Source: Paenibacillus sediminis (GTDB lineage Bacteria > Bacillota > Bacilli > Paenibacillales > Paenibacillaceae). Taken from it: 64,000 bases of DNA. The position numbers and the translations under genes were made by a program. The notes under the pieces were generated by a model. It saw only the letters and a list, made by a program, of their open reading frames with translations, was not told the origin of the DNA and ran no database searches. The stretch is taken from assembly GCF_017873765.1 (NCBI RefSeq), contig NZ_JAGGKP010000009.1, forward strand, positions 1 to 64,000. The letters run 5' to 3'. Every line of letters starts with the position of its first letter. The first letter of the stretch is position 1. Of this stretch, positions 15,344 to 24,140 are shown piece by piece.

Positions 15344-16071
15344 ATTATTGGGGGCAAATGGTTATGGTTAAGGACTTTGACGATTCAGAATATCTTAGCA
15401 AATTGCAAACAAAACTTCTTGAAGCTATTCGAAGCCAAATACCAAAGGAACATTTTAATTGGTGGTTTGATGAAAAACTAAGCATTGAAGATATAAGTGA
15501 AGATAATCGAATAACCTTTGGTGCTGATTCGGAATTAAGTGCGGCATGGTTGCAGCTTCGGTACTCTGATATGCTGAAAAAAACGCTTAGATCAATTACA
15601 AATGAAAATGTTGACTTTGAGTTGTCATTTGTCGTAAGGGAAGCCATTGCTGATATAATCGTTGAAAAAAAAGATACTGCTTTCGACTTCTTGTTTGAAG
15701 ATAAAAACAATGAGTACAATGAGGAGTACAAAGAACATATTGAGGAAAAATGCTTCGAGGAACTATTTGAAATGGCTTTTGGTAAAAAGGAGTTGGAGAG
15801 ACAAAGAGAGTTACTCCAAAAGAGATTGCTTAAACCAGATTATGCAGAAGGTGAAATTAATCTAATAGAGTGTCCAATATGCGGTTGTGAAGATGTAGAA
15901 AACGTTGAAATAGAACGTGAACTGGAATCGAACAACAGGCGAATTAAATCCTTAAAGATACGTGGAGGAAGATGCAGTAATAGCAACTGCTCAGAGGAAT
16001 TTTACAACATGGATGATATGGATGCAATCAGAAAGATCGAAAAGCTATTGAATGAACTGTTTCCAAATTAG
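15340..16071 (+). CDS. DnaA-domain-I-like protein with C-terminal zinc ribbon
   Basis: A 243-residue protein. Residues of about 17-85 follow the DnaA N-terminal (domain I) pattern: a helix (LQTKLLEAIRSQIPKEHFNWWF), a beta pair around ITFGADSELSAAWL, then RYSDMLKKTLRSI. DnaA domain I recruits helicase or other partners and contains no ATPase. The middle is acidic and helical. The C-terminus has a four-cysteine zinc-ribbon candidate, CPICGC (about 187-192) and CSNSNC (about 217-222). No AAA+ or DNA-binding domain of DnaA is present. The start at 15340 overlaps an upstream stop (ATGA); ATGs at 15358 and 15364 follow GGGGG and are alternatives. It may be a replication or partner-recruitment factor of the element; this is inference. 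Confidence 0.65.
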   Translation: MNYWGQMVMVKDFDDSEYLSKLQTKLLEAIRSQIPKEHFNWWFDEKLSIEDISEDNRITFGADSELSAAWLQLRYSDMLKKTLRSITNENVDFELSFVVREAIADIIVEKKDTAFDFLFEDKNNEYNEEYKEHIEEKCFEELFEMAFGKKELERQRELLQKRLLKPDYAEGEINLIECPICGCEDVENVEIERELESNNRRIKSLKIRGGRCSNSNCSEEFYNMDDMDAIRKIEKLLNELFPN

Positions 16072-16097
16072 TAATCTCTAAATGGAGGTTTACCAAT

Positions 16098-16325
16098 ATG
16101 GATATTAAGCGATTGAGGATGATAATGCTTTGCGGAAGTCTCGCTTGCATTCTGGAAACTCTCTTGGAAATGATTGTTGGAATACGGCAATCAGCACTTT
16201 CCATTGTTATTTCAGTAGTGAATCTGGCTATGGCACTTACATTCTACAAACCAGAGTTAAAGGAACTGATCGACAAGATCATAGGCAATAACGATGATGA
16301 TTTTCGAGGTGGTAATTTTGGATGA
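16098..16325 (+). CDS. Small membrane protein
   Basis: A 75-residue protein with a good GGAGG eight bases before the ATG. Two hydrophobic stretches (about 8-28 and 33-50) suggest two membrane helices, followed by a charged tail (KPELKELIDKII) and an acidic end. No family recognised. It lies 26 bases after the DnaA-domain-I-like gene and probably in the same transcript, ending at the terminator at 16349-16382. Confidence 0.6.
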   Translation: MDIKRLRMIMLCGSLACILETLLEMIVGIRQSALSIVISVVNLAMALTFYKPELKELIDKIIGNNDDDFRGGNFG

Positions 16326-16348
16326 GTCATTTATTGAGGATATACAAA

Positions 16349-16382
16349 AAGCCAGAAGATTAATACTTACACTTCTGGCTTT
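16349..16382 (+). terminator. Rho-independent terminator
   Basis: AAAGCCAGAAG/CTTCTGGCTTT hairpin 24 bases after the small membrane protein gene. Confidence 0.75.
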
Positions 16383-16424
16383 ATGCGTTGTGAAGATTAG
16401 ACGCGCCGCGCCTATGAACCAGCA

Positions 16425-16726
16425 TCAGTAAACGTTGAATATGCTACTTGATATGTTTCTACTGTAAATCAGATCATCATCTTCTTTGCAAACAAGATGT
16501 TCGTATTTCTGAAATTTCTCGATCACTTTACGCCCTCCTGTTCGGAGGATTTCAGCAATTAATCCCCCTCTGCTCTTAGACACCCATTTTGGCCCGTATG
16601 GCTTCTCTACGATCTGGCAAGATATTTTTTCTTTGGAACGTTCCAAAACAAGCTTATAAGGGCGCTGAGCGATCTTTATAAGGAGTTGGTAGTGGTATCA
16701 TCAAGATCAATGCGAAGCTTTGTCAT
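16425..16726 (-). pseudogene. Frameshifted gene coupled to the integrase
   Basis: ATG at 16726 overlaps the integrase stop as ATGA and starts MTKLRIDLDDTTTNSL, then meets a TAA. A -1 shift near 16676 restores a continuous frame (IKIAQRPYKLVLERSKEKIS… KPYGPKWVSKSRGGLIAEIL…) to 16425, in total about 100 residues. The downstream part is what a longest-frame search would call from a TTG at 16646. Its position directly after an integrase suggests an excisionase- or accessory-type role, but the sequence is not recognised. It appears broken by one base. Confidence 0.5.
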
Positions 16727-17679
16727 TTTCGCTCCTCCATTGAGCCTTGCTTTATTTTCAATCCGTTTAAAGGGCTATGCAAACGACCAATCTGTAAAAT
16801 ATCCTCCTGCTCTAATCCCCTTAAATATTTCGATGTAATTTGTGTATCAAAATGCCCCATTAGCCTGCTCAAGCTGTAAATATCAATTCCATTTCTCAAT
16901 TGTTTTTGTGCAAAGTAGTGACGACAATCATGAGGCGAACATCTTACTTCTTTTCTCACTCCCGCATTTAGGCAATGCTCTTTCAAAATCTTATTAATTC
17001 GGGAACGGGATAATTTTACAGCAGATTGGTCAAGGAAATAGTAGTTCTCGATTTCATCCTGCAATCTTTTTTTGAATCGCTCCTGTTTTAATGCTTCGTA
17101 CCTTCCCATGTACTTTCGCATGATATTGCTAATATACACTAGACGCTGTTTAGAGCCTTTCCCATGAATGAGAATGTGTCGCCTAGCAATATCATCGTTT
17201 TTGATACTACAAAGCTCAGAAACCCTAATACCCGTGTCAAAGAGCATGATTAGAATAAGTTTGTCCCTAACATTGGAGTATGTTTCTTCTTTTAGGTCAT
17301 TGATGATACGTGACACCTCGTCATCATTAAACGTGACAATGACCGTCTTTTCTTCTTTCAGATTCTTAATCCTTCGCATTGGGTTATTCTGCTCATCAAT
17401 AAACTCTTCACTCACCAAGTATTGGAAAAACACTTTTAACGTGGCTATATTGTTATTAATCGTTCTATTTACTTCTCTTCCGACACGCTGACGCTCCTGT
17501 ATATATTTTTTGATGTGTAACTGTGTCACTTCCTCAGCCTCAGTAACACCCAACTCTTTAACGGTGAACCTTTCCCATCTATACAATCGAAACAAACAAA
17601 GATCAACATACTTCTTTTCCCTACCCAATATTTCTTGGTTTAGCTTGAAATCCTCAATTAACTCATTGATTTTAGTCAT
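16723..17679 (-). CDS. int: Tyrosine recombinase/integrase of the guaA-island
   Basis: A 318-residue phage-integrase family protein. The N-terminal SAM-like core-binding domain (about 1-95) is followed by a catalytic domain with Arg152 (GIRVSELC), Lys174/177 (HGKGSKQR), His250 and Arg253 (SPHDCRHYF), His276 (LMGHFDTQ) and nucleophile Tyr285 (TSKYLRG). All residues are present, so it should be active. It resembles XerC/D-like integrases of integrative elements and has a 33-residue tail after the tyrosine. The ATG at 17679 follows AGGGAG. It lies 161 bases inside the right boundary, adjacent to the intact guaA 3' end, the usual place for an element integrase. Confidence 0.95.
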   Translation of the reverse strand: MTKINELIEDFKLNQEILGREKKYVDLCLFRLYRWERFTVKELGVTEAEEVTQLHIKKYIQERQRVGREVNRTINNNIATLKVFFQYLVSEEFIDEQNNPMRRIKNLKEEKTVIVTFNDDEVSRIINDLKEETYSNVRDKLILIMLFDTGIRVSELCSIKNDDIARRHILIHGKGSKQRLVYISNIMRKYMGRYEALKQERFKKRLQDEIENYYFLDQSAVKLSRSRINKILKEHCLNAGVRKEVRCSPHDCRHYFAQKQLRNGIDIYSLSRLMGHFDTQITSKYLRGLEQEDILQIGRLHSPLNGLKIKQGSMEERK

Positions 17680-17839
17680 AAAAAATACTCCCTTCTATTT
17701 GCTAAAACAACGCAAGTAAAAGAGAGTAATTTTTTGCACTCTATTGTTGCAGGTGTACTTGGAATCGCAATGCCTTCAACTTCCGGAACCCTTATGTATC
17801 AAGGCTTCCAAGCAATTGACGACACTGAATTGTCCCAAC

Positions 17840-19378
17840 TTATTCCCATTCAATCGTTGCAGGCGGTTTGGACGTAATATCGTACACCACTCGGTTGACA
17901 TTCTCAACTTCGTTGACGATGCGTACCGATATTTTCTCAAGCACATCCCATGGGATACGCGCCCAGTCTGCAGTCATGCCGTCGATCGACGTTACCGCAC
18001 GGATACCGACCGTATACGAATACGTGCGTGCATCTCCCATTACCCCAACGCTCTTCATATTCGGCAAAGCTGTGAAGTATTGCCAAATTTCACGGTCCAG
18101 ACCTGCTTTCGCAATTTCTTCACGCAAAATAAAGTCGGAATCACGCACAATTTTCAGTTTCTCTTCTGTCACTTCACCCAGTACACGAATAGCTAGTCCA
18201 GGACCTGGAAATGGCTGGCGCCATACAATTTCTTTCGGTAATCCGCATTCTTCACCGACTTTGCGCACTTCGTCTTTAAACAAAGTGTTAAGCGGTTCGA
18301 TCAGCTTGAATTTCATGTTTTCTGGCAAGCCGCCAACGTTGTGGTGCGATTTAATCGTTTGCGCTGTGGATGTTCCACTCTCAACGATATCCGTATAAAG
18401 CGTACCTTGAGCCAAAAATTCGAAATCATCAAACTTAGCGGCTTCTTCTTCAAATACGTAAATGAACTCGTTGCCGATAATTTTACGTTTTTGCTCTGGA
18501 TCAGAAACGCCGGCAAGCTTAGACAAGAAACGTTCGCGCGCATCGATTTTGACAACTTTCATATCGAATTTGCCGACAAACGTATCCATTACGCTCTCAG
18601 CTTCACCTTTACGCAGCAGTCCATGGTCAATGAACATGCATGTGAGCTGATCGCCAATTGCTTTATGAATGAGCATCGCTACAACAGACGAATCTACACC
18701 GCCGCTAAGCGCACACAGCACTTTGCTGTCACCGACTTTAGCGCGAATATCCGCTACCGCATCTTCGATGAAGGTCTCCATTGTCCAGTTACCCTCGCAC
18801 CCGCACACTTCAAACAGGAAGTTGCGAATCATGTCATTTCCATATACGGAATGACGCACTTCTGGATGGAATTGAACGGCATAGAATCCGCGGGCTTTAT
18901 TACTCATCGCCGCAATTGGCGCACTCTCCGTGCTCGCATCTACTTCAAAGCCATCTGGAAGCTGGACAACGTGGTCTCCATGACTCATCCATACCGTTTG
19001 CTTGCGATCGAGCCCTTTCGTTAATACCGAATGCGCTGCAAAGTCTACATCCGCTTTCCCATATTCACGTTTGGACGCACGCTCAACTTTACCGTTAAGT
19101 TGGTGAGCCATGAGCTGCATACCATAGCAAATACCGAAGATAGGAAGTCCTAAATCGTAAATCGCAGGATCAATATGTGGTGCACCTTCTTCATACACGC
19201 TGGATGGTCCGCCTGAGAATACAATCCCTTTCGGATTAAGCTCACGAATACGTTCCACCGGTGTGTTGAAAGGAATAAGTTCACTAAATACACCTAAATC
19301 TCGAATACGTCTTGCAATCAATTGGTTATATTGTCCTCCAAAATCGAGAACAACAATCAACTCATTTGGCTTCTTCAT
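17840..19378 (-). CDS. guaA: GMP synthase (glutamine-hydrolysing)
   Basis: A 512-residue enzyme that converts XMP, ATP and glutamine to GMP in the cytoplasm, the last step of guanine nucleotide synthesis. Residues 1-195 are a class I glutamine amidotransferase (GICYGMQ with Cys84, then FHPEV). The ATP-pyrophosphatase domain starts with LSGGVDSSV, and the C-terminal dimerisation domain ends IEWE, all normal for the family. The start ATG follows GAGGGG. The last 62 or so codons may be contributed by the inserted element, yet the protein is intact. It has its own promoter at 19408-19437. Because the element separates it from its ancestral terminator, the transcript may now run into the integrase region. 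Confidence 0.98.
   Translation of the reverse strand: MKKPNELIVVLDFGGQYNQLIARRIRDLGVFSELIPFNTPVERIRELNPKGIVFSGGPSSVYEEGAPHIDPAIYDLGLPIFGICYGMQLMAHQLNGKVERASKREYGKADVDFAAHSVLTKGLDRKQTVWMSHGDHVVQLPDGFEVDASTESAPIAAMSNKARGFYAVQFHPEVRHSVYGNDMIRNFLFEVCGCEGNWTMETFIEDAVADIRAKVGDSKVLCALSGGVDSSVVAMLIHKAIGDQLTCMFIDHGLLRKGEAESVMDTFVGKFDMKVVKIDARERFLSKLAGVSDPEQKRKIIGNEFIYVFEEEAAKFDDFEFLAQGTLYTDIVESGTSTAQTIKSHHNVGGLPENMKFKLIEPLNTLFKDEVRKVGEECGLPKEIVWRQPFPGPGLAIRVLGEVTEEKLKIVRDSDFILREEIAKAGLDREIWQYFTALPNMKSVGVMGDARTYSYTVGIRAVTSIDGMTADWARIPWDVLEKISVRIVNEVENVNRVVYDITSKPPATIEWE
17841..18027. repeat. Right guaA-end copy (attachment-site side)
   Basis: This is the 3' end of the functional guaA and the partner of 2394-2580 (180/187 identical, no gaps). 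If the crossover was at the 5' edge of the homology (the GCACGTATTC region near 18018-18027), this part of guaA is element-derived. If it lay in the 68-base identical block at the stop end, most of it is native. Confidence 0.85.
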
Positions 19379-19407
19379 TAACGCGCCCCCCTCAATTCAT
19401 GAAGTTT

Positions 19408-19437
19408 ATTATACGCAAGGTGAAAACATACCGTCAA
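19408..19437 (-). promoter_or_regulatory. guaA promoter
   Basis: Minus-strand TTGACG (19437-19432), 18-base spacer, TATAAT (19413-19408), ending 29 bases ahead of the guaA ATG. Confidence 0.75.
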
Positions 19438-19456
19438 GAAAAGCTGTATCGCTGAA

Positions 19457-21781
19457 TTATGCCAGTTTTTGTGCCATTTTGCGGCATGTCTGCAGGAAAC
19501 TGCTCGTGACCGCTCGGTCAGGGGAGGGCTCACTATAGCTGATCATTTCCCATAACGACACAAATTCGAACAGTTCATCTCGAATGAGCGAATCTGTCAT
19601 TTTCAATGTGGAAATGTATTCTCTCAAAGTAAGCTGCGGCGGTTTCACTCCATATTTGCTATAGACCATTTTCCACACGAGATGCGAAGCAGCAAGCAAC
19701 TGTGATCGATCTGAAAAAAATGAACGCGAACTTTGAAAGAGTAGCCATAGCGCTATACGATGCCGTTCCTTAATCATCGATCTCAGAACCATTACGAGTA
19801 ATATAAAACTTACTCCCCACCCACAAGCCGCGATTGGAGAAATGTGAATATTTTTGATTGCAAAGTTATACCCGCGTGCAATCTCTGCCGTTACCCTGTC
19901 CACTACATCATTGATGCCGAATTTCTCAGGCTGCTGTACATTGGTCTGGTCTATCTTCAATGAGGCTGTACTCGAAGATAAATGTGCCTCAAAGCCTGGC
20001 GTAGGTTCAAAAGGAATCCACCCAACATTTGGAAAATATACTTCTACCCAAGCATGCGCATTCGCATAACGAACGGTAAACCGGCTCTGATCATTTGCAT
20101 CCTGCTCACCGGGTGTGAATCCTTTAACCCAGCGCGCTGGAATGCCCTGGCTGCGCAGCATAACTGCCATCGCTGTCGAGAAATGATTGCAGTAACCTGC
20201 CTTCTGTACAAAAAGAAAATGATCTACAAAATCCTGACCTTCTGGCGGAACCCGGCTGCTGAGCCTATACTTGTAATTGCTTTTCAAATAATCTTCAATC
20301 GCCTTGGCGGCATCATAACGATTTGTACTGTTCTTCGTAATTTGCGCTGCTAAATCGATGACCCGCTGCGGAAGTCCCTTTGGAAGTTGAAGATAACGAT
20401 CAATGATCTCTTTCGAATCAGAACCTAAGCCATTTCTGAGCAGATCCGGTGAAGTGTTCTGAATGGCCGCTTCGAGTGTATACCCTATAGTCAGCTGCCT
20501 GTTGGGAGCAGCATATTTCGTCGTATTGGCAATCGGATCTACCATCACAACACTAGATTCGGCCGAGGAATCCATTTGGTGATCATCCTGTGTATTGATC
20601 TCATCTATTCGGGTTGGTATCCCCCCGTTAAACAATATAAGCTCATCTGAAATCGGGCTTACAAACGAAACCTTTTGAGTAATGACCGAGCCTCCATTTG
20701 CCATCACTGCATCTTTCTCTTGTGACATCAAACTTTGCATACCTTCTGCTCCGCTCCGGATATCTACTGCCTCATAAACCGGACTCGGTTCACTCCATCC
20801 TCTGCCGTTGTAGTAACTCTTACTTTCACCTCGCCAGTAGACTGCTTTAGGAGATATCCCGACAAAATAAGGCTCGTCCCTTAATTGCAGCGACGCACCC
20901 AATTCATGATCCTGATCCCCATACCCGGAAACTGAAGCGCTCATAGCAGTGCGGTCATCCGGCGAGGCGTCAGTCCAAGCCTGAAGGCGATTTATCGTAT
21001 TTTCCAAAGAAATAGGACGGATCTCCATAGCATGCGATTCTTTAGTTAGCATTAGAGAAAAGACACCACAGAAGGCTGCAAGCATGAAGCTTGATGACAC
21101 CCATACAGCTCGCGCCTTTATTTCGGATCTTTGTTTACTGCTGCTCATCAACTCTAATCTTGGCAAAAATAACAGTGCCTGAAGAAGCAAACTAATGACA
21201 ACCGTACGCACTAATCCTTCGTAGATTCGAATGTCTGCCCAAGTTTCTAAACATATTAAATAAACGATCGTTGCCAAAGCAAACAGCAGTATACTTTGGC
21301 GGAATAAAGCTAAAGCTTGCACCGAAGTAACGAGCAGACACCATCCGATTAAAAGAAGCAATGTCCGGCTTTCCAAACTGATGGAAGCGATCCCCTTCGA
21401 TTCAACGATTGCTCTTATATCCGTCTGAACGATGCTTCCAAAGGACTTCAGCCAATCCATCCAAGAAGAATCCGCAAATAGATAAATCATCGTGCTTGTA
21501 ATAAGAAGGGCTTGCAGAGGAACCAAGATTCCCATTGGGATACGGTTTATTCCAATAACGAGCAGCAAAATCGTTACAGTATAGAACACCGTTAATAGAT
21601 TGACGCCTAACTGATTCAGCTCATTTGCTGCATTCACAGACTGTAAGGGGTGCAACCATTCGCCAAAAAGTCCAAGTAAAAGAAGGGACAACAATAATCG
21701 GTATATTATACCTCCGGGCTCACCGTAATAAACATGAGAGTCCCGGTGAACTGGGCTTTTGTCTGATTTACGCAATGACAT
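19457..21781 (-). CDS. Membrane transglutaminase-like protein (TgpA/DUF3488 type)
   Basis: A 774-residue membrane protein. About six N-terminal transmembrane helices (residues 25-215) are followed by an extracellular part with a transglutaminase-like domain: AGYCNHFSTA (catalytic Cys about 531), ANAHAWVEV (His about 576) and GWIPFEPTPG. One more membrane helix (about 645-665) and a cytoplasmic C-terminal DUF4129-like tail follow. The start is the ATG at 21781, with AAGGAG ten bases upstream; the GTG at 21790 is too close to it. It overlaps the DUF58 gene by 14 bases and forms an operon with it and MoxR. This trio is a widespread unit of unclear role, thought to act in cell-envelope or protein-maturation processes. 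Confidence 0.88.
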   Translation of the reverse strand: MSLRKSDKSPVHRDSHVYYGEPGGIIYRLLLSLLLLGLFGEWLHPLQSVNAANELNQLGVNLLTVFYTVTILLLVIGINRIPMGILVPLQALLITSTMIYLFADSSWMDWLKSFGSIVQTDIRAIVESKGIASISLESRTLLLLIGWCLLVTSVQALALFRQSILLFALATIVYLICLETWADIRIYEGLVRTVVISLLLQALLFLPRLELMSSSKQRSEIKARAVWVSSSFMLAAFCGVFSLMLTKESHAMEIRPISLENTINRLQAWTDASPDDRTAMSASVSGYGDQDHELGASLQLRDEPYFVGISPKAVYWRGESKSYYNGRGWSEPSPVYEAVDIRSGAEGMQSLMSQEKDAVMANGGSVITQKVSFVSPISDELILFNGGIPTRIDEINTQDDHQMDSSAESSVVMVDPIANTTKYAAPNRQLTIGYTLEAAIQNTSPDLLRNGLGSDSKEIIDRYLQLPKGLPQRVIDLAAQITKNSTNRYDAAKAIEDYLKSNYKYRLSSRVPPEGQDFVDHFLFVQKAGYCNHFSTAMAVMLRSQGIPARWVKGFTPGEQDANDQSRFTVRYANAHAWVEVYFPNVGWIPFEPTPGFEAHLSSSTASLKIDQTNVQQPEKFGINDVVDRVTAEIARGYNFAIKNIHISPIAACGWGVSFILLVMVLRSMIKERHRIALWLLFQSSRSFFSDRSQLLAASHLVWKMVYSKYGVKPPQLTLREYISTLKMTDSLIRDELFEFVSLWEMISYSEPSPDRAVTSSFLQTCRKMAQKLA

Positions 21782-23042
21782 GCTTGGCACTCTCCTTTCC
21801 AGACCATCCCTTGCTTATATTCGGTCTGTTCACAGGAACGAGTACGTTTAATATTTTTACCCCTATGCGTTCAAGCCATATATATAATTCATCTTGCGTT
21901 GCGGCTAGCTTCTGAGCCGTTCCGGCATGGATTAGAATGAGTTCCACGACAGTTCCTTTTGATATAGAGCTTGAAACTTCTTCTACGAGCTTATCGTCAA
22001 TTCTACCGGTAACGATCGTTAATTGCATTGATTGGAAATGCTCAGGCAGAGATTTACGCATCAGATGAGCAGCATGAAATTGCGGATTTGGCTCAGTTTC
22101 TGCGAGCAGCATCATCGTCTTATAAAGCTCAGTGAAATCATTAACCTCTCTGCAATGTTCATAGCCCGCACATAAAAAATACGGATGTAACCCCGTATTT
22201 ATCCCATGCTGAAGCAGACCTGCCGTATATGACAAGCTGTATTCAAATCGCTCATTAACATTGCGCATCAGTTTACCCGTTCTATCCTTCGAGGTTTTGT
22301 TCTGCACTATACGCTGTTCATCAAACGAACCGGTGTCGAGCACTACAGCCCAAGCTGAAGCTTCTTCTTGATCCGGTAACAAGGTGTGCAGCCGTCCATA
22401 TTTGGCATAACTTTTCCAGTGGATACTTTTCCACGGGTCACCTGGGATATAATTTCGAACTTCCGGTCCGCGAAAATGTGTAACGATCACTTGCTGCTGC
22501 GGACTCCATTCTCCTTCGTTAGCTGCCCCCAAATTGTCCCGCTCATGCACATTGGCTAGTGCAGGTGTAACAATAAGCTTATCTTCTGAAGCCACTGCTA
22601 TACTTCGCTTAAACCATCCAAATAAATCGCCGCTAGTGATGACCGCGTCACGGAAATGATATATTCCTCGGCTAAGTCCAATGATTCGGTATGTGTAGCT
22701 GAAGCTCCGCTTCGTTCCTGGCATTAGAAATTTAATATGTCTCGTCCCAGATCCGCTGATTGCGTCGCTTACCGTTAGCCAGACCAGCGGAATAGTCGAC
22801 TGAATCGATACCCGAACATGAACAACTACTTCTTCGCCTGCTGTTGGACGAGCAGGAGTAAACGATCTTTCAATATACGCTCTTCGCAGTCCCATAAACT
22901 GAATAAACATACCTTGAACTGCAATAAAACCGACAACTGCTAACAGAAACCAAAGAGACTGACCGCCCCTCCACATATAGAGCAGAAGCAGCATACTCCA
23001 AATAAAAGCAATCGTTAACCAAGACGCAATTAACCGCATCAT
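21768..23042 (-). CDS. DUF58-domain protein
   Basis: A 424-residue protein with two N-terminal hydrophobic helices (about 1-45) and a DUF58 module in the middle, whose hallmark RNYIPGDPWKSIHWKSYAK lies at about 195-215. The family has a von Willebrand A-like fold and is nearly always paired with a MoxR ATPase. Start and stop are coupled to the neighbours: the ATG overlaps the MoxR stop by four bases, and the end overlaps the transglutaminase gene by 14 bases. The MoxR ATPase probably acts as a chaperone on this protein (known for related pairs, inferred here). Confidence 0.9.
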   Translation of the reverse strand: MMRLIASWLTIAFIWSMLLLLYMWRGGQSLWFLLAVVGFIAVQGMFIQFMGLRRAYIERSFTPARPTAGEEVVVHVRVSIQSTIPLVWLTVSDAISGSGTRHIKFLMPGTKRSFSYTYRIIGLSRGIYHFRDAVITSGDLFGWFKRSIAVASEDKLIVTPALANVHERDNLGAANEGEWSPQQQVIVTHFRGPEVRNYIPGDPWKSIHWKSYAKYGRLHTLLPDQEEASAWAVVLDTGSFDEQRIVQNKTSKDRTGKLMRNVNERFEYSLSYTAGLLQHGINTGLHPYFLCAGYEHCREVNDFTELYKTMMLLAETEPNPQFHAAHLMRKSLPEHFQSMQLTIVTGRIDDKLVEEVSSSISKGTVVELILIHAGTAQKLAATQDELYIWLERIGVKILNVLVPVNRPNISKGWSGKESAKHVIA

Positions 23043-24043
23043 AACGATGTCCTCGCTGCAGTTCGGTGCATAGGGACAGCAATTTTGGCTGTCAACTCGC
23101 TAACGATATCTTCGCCCGATAGACCGCCTATTTTCGCTTCCGGAACTAGAGCAATTCGGTGCGACAGCACTGCTGTGGCAACTGCCTTGGCGTCGTCAGG
23201 AATAACATACATTCTGCCTTGTAAATACGCTTCAGCTTGAGCCGCGTTCATCCATGCTAACGTTCCGCGCGGACTAATACCGAGTGCGCATTTAGGATGA
23301 CGCCTTGAAGCATCTGCGACTTCTACCAAGTACTTTTTAATAGAATCATCTACAAAAACCGTTCTTACTTGACGCTGAATAGCTAATAATTCTTCTGCCA
23401 GCAGCACAGGTTTAATTTTGTCCAGAGGACTATGAACCTGCATTCGGTTAAGCAGTTCAACTTCTTGAGCTGGACTTGGGTATCCGATACGAAGACGCAT
23501 CAGAAAGCGATCGAGCTGCGCCTCGGGCAAACGATAGGTGCCTTCGAATTGGAGCGGATTTTGCGTTGCGAGCAGCAGGAAAGGCAGAGGGACCTGGTGC
23601 GTCGTTCCATCGACGGTCACCTTTCGCTCTTCCATAGCTTCCAGCAAAGCAGATTGTGTTCTTGGTGTTGCTCGGTTAATTTCATCGGCAAGTACAATAT
23701 TCGATAGAATAGGTCCTGGGCGAAACTCAAATTCAGCGGTACGCGGATGGTACACAGAAGTGCCAGTAATATCTGATGGCATGAGGTCTGGCGTAAATTG
23801 AATACGACCGAATGAACAGCCAAGGCATGCCGCAACTGTTCTAACAAGCATCGTCTTCCCTACTCCAGGAACATCCTCAAGCAGCACATGACCGCCGCAT
23901 AACATCGCAATAATGGTCATCTTAATTTCTTGTCGTTTTCCGATAATGACACTTTCAACTCGGTCTATAAGCCGGTCTAGTAAAATCGCCGCTTGATCAT
24001 GAGGCAAGATAGGTGATGAGAATGACAAGGATATAACCTCCAT
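23039..24043 (-). CDS. MoxR-family AAA+ ATPase
   Basis: A cytoplasmic AAA+ ATPase of about 334 residues in the MoxR/RavA clade. Motifs are Walker A GVGKTML, Walker B VLADEINRA, sensor-1 LLLATQNP and a C-terminal ISPRGTLAW lid. It is the first gene of the operon with DUF58 and transglutaminase. The start is uncertain: an ATG at 24043 overlaps its own Shine-Dalgarno (ATGGAGG), while a TTG at 24031 sits eight bases after that GGAGG and may be the real start. A TTG at 24061 would extend it further. Confidence 0.92.
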   Translation of the reverse strand: MEVISLSFSSPILPHDQAAILLDRLIDRVESVIIGKRQEIKMTIIAMLCGGHVLLEDVPGVGKTMLVRTVAACLGCSFGRIQFTPDLMPSDITGTSVYHPRTAEFEFRPGPILSNIVLADEINRATPRTQSALLEAMEERKVTVDGTTHQVPLPFLLLATQNPLQFEGTYRLPEAQLDRFLMRLRIGYPSPAQEVELLNRMQVHSPLDKIKPVLLAEELLAIQRQVRTVFVDDSIKKYLVEVADASRRHPKCALGISPRGTLAWMNAAQAEAYLQGRMYVIPDDAKAVATAVLSHRIALVPEAKIGGLSGEDIVSELTAKIAVPMHRTAARTSL

Positions 24044-24140
24044 TTCACTGGTAATGAACAAATATTTGATAGATTGGTCCGATTTGTTATAATCTACCAG
24101 CTAGTTTTGCCATTTTGCCCGTGAAATAGACGTGATCACT

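Larger units (their letters stand above)
2581..17840. mobile_element. Integrated genomic island at the 3' end of guaA
   Basis: About 15.3 kb bounded by the guaA 3'-end copies at 2394-2580 and 17841-18027, with a tyrosine recombinase immediately inside the right end. The interior is clearly more AT-rich than the flanking core genes. It holds serine recombinases, a helicase, nucleases and many broken genes. No conjugation genes, relaxase or phage structural genes were recognised, so it may be an integrative mobilizable element remnant or a defence island. The stretch 2581-2832 at its left end holds no gene that I can see. guaA is known as an insertion hotspot for genomic islands. Confidence 0.88.

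Noticed and set aside
17744..17840. Plus-strand peptide-like frame between the integrase and guaA (VAGVLGIAMPSTSGTLMYQG)
   Set aside because: The composition looks coding, but the frame has no start or ribosome-binding site and runs into the guaA antisense. It may be a trace of an older insertion.
2581..17840. CRISPR array, tRNA genes or retron in the island
   Set aside because: No regularly spaced direct repeats, no tRNA-like cloverleaf and no reverse transcriptase frame were seen. The hairpin pair at 11539 is not accompanied by such genes.
18341..19024. Long plus-strand frame inside guaA
   Set aside because: Antisense shadow of a conserved gene on the minus strand.
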